DNA from: Granulicella sp.
GTDB taxonomy: Bacteria; Acidobacteriota; Terriglobia; Terriglobales; Acidobacteriaceae
Length of the DNA stretch: 64,000 nucleotides
Reading direction: 5' to 3'
NCBI GenBank assembly: GCA_025408425.1
Contig: JANXYX010000019.1
Span: forward strand, 1 to 64,000
In this document: one piece after another, positions 1 through 7,769 of the stretch
Layout of the letters: each line of letters starts with the position of its first letter
Numbering within the stretch: the stretch's first letter is position 1
Program-made: the position numbers and the translations under genes
Notes under the pieces: generated by a model
The model's database searches: none
What the model saw: only the letters and a program-made list of their open reading frames with translations
Told to the model about the DNA's origin: nothing

Positions 1-1
1 A

Positions 2-424
2 ATTCAAAAAATCTACCGGGCGCTGGCTCAAAACATTGCACAGCACGACGCCTACGAAATCCTCACACCCATCGGCCTCGTACCGCACCCGCTCATCGGT
101 TCCGTGTGGGCCGCCAACCCAAGTGGCAAACCGTCAAAGTCATTGGCAAAGGTGATCTCACGCACCACCAGCACCACAACATTTGAGGTAAGCCTAAATT
201 CGGGCCGCCCTCATCAAATCAGAATCCATCTGGCATCCATCGGCCATCCCCTGGTAGGCGATCCTCTGTACGGCTTAACCGGCCAGCCTCTTGAAAATCT
301 CCCCGGCCTCCCCGGCGATGGAGGATATTTGCTGCACGCGCAATTTCTAAAATTCCAGCACCCCATCACCGGAGAACAGATCAATCTTGAGGCAGCTTTG
401 CCGTCTGGATTCTCACTGCATTAG
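2..424 (+). CDS. RluA-family pseudouridine synthase, C-terminal part (5' end outside window)
   Basis: The frame is open from base 2, so the gene begins before the window; about 140 residues are visible. RluA-type enzymes isomerise uridine to pseudouridine in 23S rRNA or tRNA. The visible part matches the C-terminal half of the catalytic fold. It has a KIYRAL block near the window edge, then the family signature GRPHQIRIHLASIGHPLVGD (bases about 211-270) with the conserved RPHQIR basic motif, and a late LLHA block. The catalytic Asp lies upstream and is not visible. Which subfamily (RluA, RluC or RluD) cannot be decided from this fragment. A perfect inverted repeat follows 28 bases after the stop. 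Confidence 0.9.
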   Translation: MQKIYRALAQNIAQHDAYEILTPIGLVPHPLIGSVWAANPSGKPSKSLAKVISRTTSTTTFEVSLNSGRPHQIRIHLASIGHPLVGDPLYGLTGQPLENLPGLPGDGGYLLHAQFLKFQHPITGEQINLEAALPSGFSLH

Positions 425-452
425 TAGGTTCGGGTAGAGATTCAAATCAAGA

Positions 453-475
453 AATTCGGGGACTGTCCCCGAATT
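453..475. repeat. 23-bp perfect inverted repeat (REP-like hairpin)
   Basis: The arms AATTCGGGGAC and GTCCCCGAATT are exact reverse complements (11 bp each) around a single central T. The hairpin lies between the pseudouridine synthase stop (424) and the DUF2971 start (544). There is no T-run after it, so it is not a textbook terminator. Very similar 'ggggac-n-gtcccc' palindromes are dispersed in many genomes and are linked to REP-associated (Y1) transposases; that link is from general knowledge, and no such transposase is visible here. Confidence 0.6.
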
Positions 476-543
476 CGTCCCCGCCACCTCCTCCTCCGGT
501 GAGATTAGGACGCGAAGCCGGTGTAGTCTGGACACGGTGAAGA

Positions 544-1335
544 ATGCCAGAAGCAGCAACGATACCGCTTCCTCCAAAGGCGACAGCAACTTTTTTCTAT
601 AAGTATTCCGCATTGCCGACTCCCGAGCACCTCGAACGGCTCCGCGTGATCGTCCAAGAACATGAAATCTACCTGCCGACCCTCCCTCAACTGAACGACC
701 CTGCGGATGGAAGGCCACGTCTCGCTCCTTTGTCGGAAGATGAAATGAGCTCATTTCTGTACACGATGTTCGTCCATAACAATCCGCAGTTATCGCGGGC
801 AGAGTTGGCGCCCCACAGAGAGATAATTTTCCATAACGTCAAGCGGCACGGAACGAAAACGCTCCTCAAGGACATGACCGAGATTCTCCACAGAGAATTG
901 GAAGGTTACCGGGTCTATTCGATGTCAACGCGCTATGACAGCCTCAGCCTCTGGGCAAAGTACGCAGGGGACCATGCCGGTTATTGTTTGGAGTTTGCGA
1001 ACGATGGGCCGGTGTTCGAGACCGTGCGAGATGTAATGTACGAGGACTCTCTCCGGATGGATGTCAACAATCCCGATCATCGGAACGGCTTCTGGTTCTT
1101 CTGCAAGCGACCGGAATGGAGCAACGAGGAAGAGGTTCGCCTAGTCCTACCACGTAAATCCGGTCCGAAGGTGAAGCTGGATCCGCACTGGCTCAGACGA
1201 TTGATCTTGGGTAAGAACATTTCAAAGGAGCACGAGGAGAGTATCCGATCTTGGGCGCGCGAAAGGGCGCCAAGCCTAGCGGTTGTAAAGGCGCGATACA
1301 ACGCCGTCGATCAGACGATTGTCCTCGGACCTTGA
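544..1335 (+). CDS. DUF2971 domain protein
   Basis: The 263-residue product matches the layout of DUF2971. It has an N-terminal FYKY block (about residues 18-21), a 'LNDPADG' turn (about 50-56), the central 'SLSLWAKYAGDHAGYCLEF' block (about residues 132-150) resembling the family's 'MWshYAdnhkGvcieF', and a later 'RPEWSNEEEVR' block matching 'K..eWkyEkEwR'. The molecular function of the family is not established, although members are often seen in accessory or defence-related regions. No signal peptide or membrane segment is visible. The gene stands alone between the pseudouridine synthase and a long non-coding stretch, with no obvious partner. The ATG at 544 is the first one that gives the full N-terminal motif. 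Confidence 0.8.
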   Translation: MPEAATIPLPPKATATFFYKYSALPTPEHLERLRVIVQEHEIYLPTLPQLNDPADGRPRLAPLSEDEMSSFLYTMFVHNNPQLSRAELAPHREIIFHNVKRHGTKTLLKDMTEILHRELEGYRVYSMSTRYDSLSLWAKYAGDHAGYCLEFANDGPVFETVRDVMYEDSLRMDVNNPDHRNGFWFFCKRPEWSNEEEVRLVLPRKSGPKVKLDPHWLRRLILGKNISKEHEESIRSWARERAPSLAVVKARYNAVDQTIVLGP

Positions 1336-1552
1336 AAAGACCGCCGCGATTTCTTCGCAGCATCCTGTCCTCGCGCCGGCAACACGCAGAAACCCGCCAG
1401 CACCAGCAACCCCGCCAAAAATTGCATTCTTTTCATCGCTTCTCTCCTTGAATTACTTCAGAGGGAAATGCGAGAATTCGGCCAAGCGGCGAGAAACCGT
1501 TCTAACTAAGCCTCTGCCGCCAGCCTTAACTGTATCTCGCGCATGACAATCA

Positions 1553-2014
1553 TCAAAACTCCAATTTCGTCCAGTCAACCGCTATTTTCGCGCTCTCCAT
1601 GGGTTCATTTCCAATGTAGGTTAGTTTCGTCTGGCCGTTTCCGAGATCCTCAAAGATGGTCACGTCGTACGCACCGTCTATGGCCTCGTGTTCTATTCCT
1701 AATTGCTCAGGGTCGATCTTGTTGCCCTCCGAGTCCGCAAAGTACATGGAAGAAACAATCTTCTCTTGCGGAACAATCTCGTGGTATTCAACCGCATTCC
1801 AGAACTCCTGCCCATCCGGCGCCTTCATGCAGCAGAGAGATTTTCATCCAACCCGCAGATCCATCTTGCAAACCGGCGCAGTAAAGCCTTTCGGTCCCCA
1901 CCACTGCATCACGTACTTCGGGTCTGTCCACGCCTTCCAAACCAACTCGCGTGGGGCATCAAAGATTCTTGTAACGACCATCCGCTCGACTTCGCTAACT
2001 ATGTTTTCTGTCAT
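1553..2014 (-). pseudogene. SRPBCC (AHSA1-type) protein with in-frame TGA at codon 57
   Basis: Translation from ATG 2014 gives a typical AHSA1-like start (RIFDAPRELVWKAWTDP, then MQWWGPKGF) up to DLRVG. It then meets TGA at 1846-1844 (codon 57) and continues in the same frame with KSLCC-MKAPDGQEFW and the rest of the fold to the stop at 1553. Relatives have 'VGGK' here, so a single change from GGA to TGA explains the break. The whole frame is 153 codons, the normal family length. The start overlaps the upstream arsR gene by 20 bp, which is the usual ArsR-SRPBCC operon arrangement. It could be a real nonsense mutation or a sequencing error. A residual product could start at Met 1828. Confidence 0.75.
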
Positions 2015-2348
2015 CTCCGACCTCCTCTTTCTTCATTTGATTTACAACTACATCCAGTTTGTCGAAACTCTCTTCCCAGAACCGGCGATAGCGGATCGCC
2101 CAGTCGCTGACTGTCTTGATGGCCCCTGGCCTGAGCGTGCATACACTCTCCCGTCCACGCTTTGTCTTGATCACAATCCGTGCCCGTACCAGAGTTGCAA
2201 TATGTTTTGAAATCATCTGCTGCGACAGATCAAACGGTTCCGTCAATCCATGCACAGAGGCAGGCCCGTGGGAGAGCCGCTCGATCATCGCCCGCCGGGT
2301 TGGATCAGATAGAGCTGCAAATGTTGTATCCAGTTTATCCACAACCAA
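1995..2348 (-). CDS. ArsR-family winged-helix repressor
   Basis: The 117-residue protein has the ArsR core 'FAALSDPTRRAMIERL' (about residues 10-25). The recognition-helix region 'LTEPFDLSQQMISKHIATLVRARIV' follows, then the beta wing 'TKRGRESVCTL'. It lacks the metal-binding CVC motif of ArsR/SmtB sensors, so it belongs to the non-metal group that pairs with SRPBCC proteins. It overlaps that SRPBCC gene by 20 bp. The start is a non-ATG codon: TTG at 2348 or GTG at 2342 both fit, and both lie inside a 24-bp palindrome. This suggests autoregulation (inference). A perfect TTGACA -35 hexamer lies at 2376-2371. Confidence 0.88.
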   Translation of the reverse strand: MVVDKLDTTFAALSDPTRRAMIERLSHGPASVHGLTEPFDLSQQMISKHIATLVRARIVIKTKRGRESVCTLRPGAIKTVSDWAIRYRRFWEESFDKLDVVVNQMKKEEVGDDRKHS

Positions 2349-2360
2349 ATGGTTGTGGAT
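2337..2360 (-). promoter_or_regulatory. 24-bp palindrome over arsR start (candidate operator)
   Basis: Arms ATCCACAACCA (2337-2347) and TGGTTGTGGAT (2350-2360) are exact reverse complements around AA. The element covers the region where the -10 box and start codon of the ArsR gene must lie: TTGACA at 2376-2371 and, 17 bp on, the weak hexamer ACCATT at 2353-2348. A bound dimer here would block its own transcription. The operator role is inferred from position and symmetry. Confidence 0.65.
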
Positions 2361-2886
2361 TTTCGGTCAATGTCAACTGCTAATTTTGCGATTCTTGATT
2401 ACTGTTCGCTGATTTCACTGAACCTGACACCCGCGCTAAATCATAGCCACGGCGACGAGTGCATAATCGCCAATGCACTCATTCAGTCAATTGGTACCGA
2501 CATGTCGTCATGTGGGGACGACCCGCTTCACTCCGAACGACGGGCAGTTACGGCACGCTGAAGTTGTGCCCCTAAGCAAGGCGGAGTTTTTTCAGCAACT
2601 TCTTTAGTCAGGATGACAGTTACTGGATGGGTGGAGTGCAGCGGCAAGGACACTGCTGCGTGTCGGCGGTGTTGATCCCACCCTTCGCCAAGTGCTGCGA
2701 AGGGATACATTCCCACCTTGCGCGATGAAGGCTGCGCAAGATGGGGCACCCGAGTTTGGGATTCGGAGAAGACGCAACGGCAAGGGCAGAAGCGGGTGCT
2801 TCGCTGCGCGATGGATGACAACTTTTGTGGGGGGGGTGGGGTTGGCGACAGAGGGTTGGGTATCTGCTGTCGCCGGTTTGGTGTGG
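2361..2886. other. Non-coding stretch, partly dispersed-repeat-like
   Basis: No convincing gene lies between the arsR promoter and the esterase stop. About 2400-2520 is comparatively AT-rich. From about 2560 to 2825 the sequence resembles a dispersed intergenic element seen in Acidobacteriaceae (phrases such as 'gtcatcctga', 'cgcgcaaggtggga'); its reading frames translate to low-complexity Ser/Arg/Pro text rather than a protein. The repeat identification is from memory of similar genomes and has not been verified. Confidence 0.4.
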
Positions 2887-5215
<2,329 letters not shown>

Positions 5216-5219
<4 letters not shown>

Positions 5220-5557
5220 AGAAGCGGCCTGCGTTCACTCCTGTGGGTGAGGAGATGCGACGCAGGTCAGCGCTGCTGGCTGCGGAGGTTTTGCGGTGGC
5301 CGGGGACGCGGGTGGGCAAGATGTTTGGGATGCAGAGTTTGTATCGCGGCAAGGTGATCTTCGGGATGCTGCCCGGGACGCGTGGCTTGTGGGAGCCGAA
5401 CGCGATCATGGTGAAGATGCATGATGGGGTGAAGGGGCCTGAGGGGAAGAAGTGGCGGAGTGTTCGTGTTGAGGATGATGGGACTTTGACGGCGGCGTTG
5501 GAGCGGTTGGATGAGGCTTATCGGAGCGCGGTGAAGAAGGCATATCCCGGGGGCTAA
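5216..5557 (+). CDS. Small conserved protein of unknown function, coupled to era
   Basis: The GTG at 5216 overlaps the era stop codon (GTGA), so translation is probably coupled. The 113-residue product begins MKKRPAFTPVGEEMRRR and has a central 'GTRVGKMFGMQSLYRGKVIFGMLPGTR' block. 'MFG...L...GK.FG' is reminiscent of TfoX-N/YjbR-like small domains, but the match is too weak to name it. There is no signal peptide or membrane segment. The last codons (AYPGG-stop) lie inside the first copy of a duplicated intergenic repeat beginning at about 5540, so the C-terminus was probably set by the repeat. Confidence 0.65.
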
Positions 5558-5748
5558 AGCCCGCTTTTGTGGGTGGGCTTAATGTCCAGGCTAAAGCCTG
5601 GACCTATCTCAGAAGCAACAGCAAAAACAAAGCTCCTTCATTGGTAGGAGCAGGAGTTGTCCGTCGGGCATTTGTTGATACTGGGTGGCGAAGTCCGAGT
5701 AGCTTTTCGTCGGCATGGATTCTCTACGTCTCCGGGTGATCGTAAAGA
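5540..5748 (+). repeat. 209-bp tandem repeat unit, copy 1
   Basis: This unit begins 'gcatatcccgggggctaaagccc' and is repeated immediately downstream at an offset of exactly 209 bp. The first 126 bases differ from copy 2 at about five positions. It contains a perfect hairpin, gtccaggct/agcctggac around aa, near 5582-5601. The right end (about 5690-5730, 'gtccgagtagctttt...ggattct') also matches copy 2 but is diverged and separated by a gap. It supplies the stop codon (5555-5557) of the upstream gene. Confidence 0.85.
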
Positions 5749-5914
5749 GCATACCTCAGGGGCTAAAGCCCGCTTTTGTGGGTGGGCTTAATGTCCAGGC
5801 TAAAGCCTGGACCTATCTCAGAAGCAACAGCAAAAACAGAGCTCCTTCATTGGTAGGAGCAAGAGTTGTCCGTCTCGGAGTTCGAGTAGTTTTCACCGTG
5901 GATTCTGTGTGTCT
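5749..5914 (+). repeat. 209-bp tandem repeat unit, copy 2 (shortened)
   Basis: This copy starts 'gcatacctcaggggctaaagccc'. Bases 5749-5874 match copy 1 closely, including the same 'gtccaggct' hairpin. About 26 bases of copy 1 are then missing before the shared 'ttcgagtagtttt...ggattct' tail. An open frame running through the unit translates as the 'PQGLKPAFVGGLNVQAKAW' text that I regard as spurious. Together with copy 1 and the flank up to 6066 it fills the 509 bases between genes; nothing else is visible there. Confidence 0.8.
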
Positions 5915-6066
5915 CACGTTGCTCGCATACGAGAGGCCAGGTCGGCGGCGGCTTCGGGCCAGGTGGGGAATCCCGCTCGGCGGAGAGCCCGGATGCGCAA
6001 TCTTTCTGGGTCTGCGTTCCGTTCAGCGGTTGTGATAGTCTCCGGGCATTAGCGGAGGTGCTAAGG

Positions 6067-6339
6067 ATGCCAAAGTTTGTGATTGAACGGAATATTCCCG
6101 GTGCAGGGTCGTTGACTTCGGAGCAGCTTGCGGGGATCTCTCAGAAGTCCTGCTCGGTGATTCGAGAGATTGGGCCGCAGATCCAGTGGCTCGAGTCGTT
6201 CGTGACGGATGACAAGATTTATTGCGTCTATATCGCGAAGGATGAGGCTACGGTGCTGGAGCATGCGCGGCTGGGTGGGTTTCCGGCGGACTCGGTGCTG
6301 AGGGTGCGAAGGATGATCGATCCTACGACTGCGGAGTAG
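6067..6339 (+). CDS. DUF4242 (SCO4226-like) small protein
   Basis: The 90-residue protein reads MPKFVIERNIPGAG at its start, then 'SVIREIGPQIQWLESFVTDDKIYCVYIAKDE', and ends in '...HARLGGFPADSVLRVRRMIDPTTAE'. This is the usual pattern and length of DUF4242; one Streptomyces member (SCO4226) has been described as a nickel-binding ferredoxin-like protein. The ATG at 6067 is chosen over the upstream GTG at 6058 because GGAGG (6054-6058) sits 8 bases before it and would overlap the GTG. It is probably cytoplasmic, with no operon partner. Confidence 0.8.
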   Translation: MPKFVIERNIPGAGSLTSEQLAGISQKSCSVIREIGPQIQWLESFVTDDKIYCVYIAKDEATVLEHARLGGFPADSVLRVRRMIDPTTAE

Positions 6340-6377
6340 AGTGTTCCTTCTGAAAGTGCCGTGTGCTGCCTGGTGTC

Positions 6378-7769
6378 TTACTCCTTGATACTGACGCCCA
6401 GGGTCTTCATTTTGCGGTAGAGGTGGCTGCGCTCGAGGCCGAGGGATTCAGCGGCGCGGGAGACGTTGCCGTGGCACTCGTCGAGTTTTTTGAGGATGTA
6501 GTCACGTTCGTAGGCTTCGCGGGCTTGCAGGAGTGAGGTGAACTCTTCGGCGCGGGCGGGTTTGTTGCCGGCGGGAGCGGTGGTGCCGGGTTCGCGGAAG
6601 ACCAGCATGGGGAGATGTTTGCGTTCGATGCGCTGGGTCTTGGGGTTGAGGATGAGGACGCGCTCGACGAGGTTGCGGAGTTCGCGGACGTTGCCGGGCC
6701 AGTGGTATTGGCGGAGGGCGGCGAGAGCGTCTTCTGTCATTTCTACGTGGGGGCGGCCGTACTGCGTGCCGAACTCCTGCAGGAATTCCTTGACGAGGAG
6801 GGGGATGTCTTCCTTGCGTTCGCGGAGGGGCGGGACGAAGAAGGGGATGACGTTGAGGCGGTAGAAGAGGTCTTCGCGGAAGTTGCCGCGGGCGATCTCT
6901 TCTTCGAGGTCTTTGTTGGTGGCGGCGATGACGCGGACGTCGACGTGGATGGGGTGAGATGCTCCGACGGGGTAGAAGCGCTGTTCATCGAGGGCGCGGA
7001 GGACTTTGGCCTGGGTCTTGAGGCTCATGTCGCCGACTTCGTCGAGGAAGAGGGTTCCGCCGTCGGCGCGCTCGAAGGTGCCGCGCTTTTCGGGTGGCGC
7101 GGAAGAGCCAGCGGGTGAGGCTCCGTGGCGGTAGCCGAAGAGCTCGGACTCGATGTAGTCCTCGGGGATGGCGGCGCAGTTGAGTTCGACGAATGGGCGG
7201 TCTTTGCGGAGGGATTCGGCGTGCATGGCGCGGCCGATGAGTTCTTTTCCTGTTCCACTTTCTCCGTAGATGAGGACGCGTCCGTTGGTTGGGGCCATGA
7301 GCTTGATCTGCTGCCGGAGGGCCTTCATGGGGACGGACTGGCCGGTGACGGTTCCCTTCACCGAGAGCTGGCGGACAAACTCCTGGTTGTCCTCTCGCAT
7401 CTGGCGGGCACGCATAGCGTTTTTGAGGACGATGAGGGTTCGGTCGAGAGAGAGGGGTTTTTCGAGGAAGTCGTAGGCGCCAAGTTTGGTGGCGCGGACG
7501 GCTGCTTCGATGGTGCCGTGGCCGCTGATGATGATGACTTCAGGGATATTTTCGGGGGCCATCTGGCGGATCTCGGTGAGGGTGTCGAGACCGTCGCGGT
7601 CGGGGAGCCAGACATCGAGCAGGACGACATCGTAGGCGGCGTCGCGCAGGAGTTCGAGGGCCTCGGCGGCAGTAGCAGCAGTAGTGATGAGGTAGCCTTC
7701 TTCGCTGAGGATGGATTCGAGCGATTGGCGGATCTCGGCTTCGTCATCGACGATAAGAACGTGGTTCAA
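6378..7769 (-). CDS. ntrX: NtrX-type response regulator (REC-AAA+-Fis HTH) with altered GAFTGA loop
   Basis: The 463-residue protein has a receiver domain (phospho-acceptor Asp52 in 'VVLLDVWLPDRDG', Lys104). Next is an AAA+ domain with Walker A GESGTGKE (169-176) and Walker B 'GGTLFLDEVGDM' (237-248), and finally a Fis-type helix-turn-helix ('NVSRAAESLGLERSHLYRKM'). In sigma-54 activators the motif GAFTGA after 'ELFG....' contacts sigma-54. Here that place reads 'ELFGYRHGASPAGSSAPPEKRG' (loop at residues 216-221, bases 7107-7124), so the motif is lost. Its ATG overlaps the ntrY stop (ATGA, 7766-7769), so the kinase and regulator are one transcription unit. Confidence 0.93.
   Translation of the reverse strand: MNHVLIVDDEAEIRQSLESILSEEGYLITTAATAAEALELLRDAAYDVVLLDVWLPDRDGLDTLTEIRQMAPENIPEVIIISGHGTIEAAVRATKLGAYDFLEKPLSLDRTLIVLKNAMRARQMREDNQEFVRQLSVKGTVTGQSVPMKALRQQIKLMAPTNGRVLIYGESGTGKELIGRAMHAESLRKDRPFVELNCAAIPEDYIESELFGYRHGASPAGSSAPPEKRGTFERADGGTLFLDEVGDMSLKTQAKVLRALDEQRFYPVGASHPIHVDVRVIAATNKDLEEEIARGNFREDLFYRLNVIPFFVPPLRERKEDIPLLVKEFLQEFGTQYGRPHVEMTEDALAALRQYHWPGNVRELRNLVERVLILNPKTQRIERKHLPMLVFREPGTTAPAGNKPARAEEFTSLLQAREAYERDYILKKLDECHGNVSRAAESLGLERSHLYRKMKTLGVSIKE

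Noticed and set aside
1844..1846. TGA read as selenocysteine in the SRPBCC gene
   Set aside because: Relatives have Gly here, not Cys, and no SECIS-like hairpin follows the codon.
2528..2821. Minus-strand frame of 97 codons
   Set aside because: The composition is Ser/Arg/Pro-rich, with no family motif and no ribosome-binding site, and it lies in a repeat-like stretch.
5715..6035. An open frame of 106 codons through the second repeat copy
   Set aside because: It lies mostly inside the duplicated non-coding unit and translates to repeat text (PQGLKPAFVGG...) with no start signal. I treat it as spurious.
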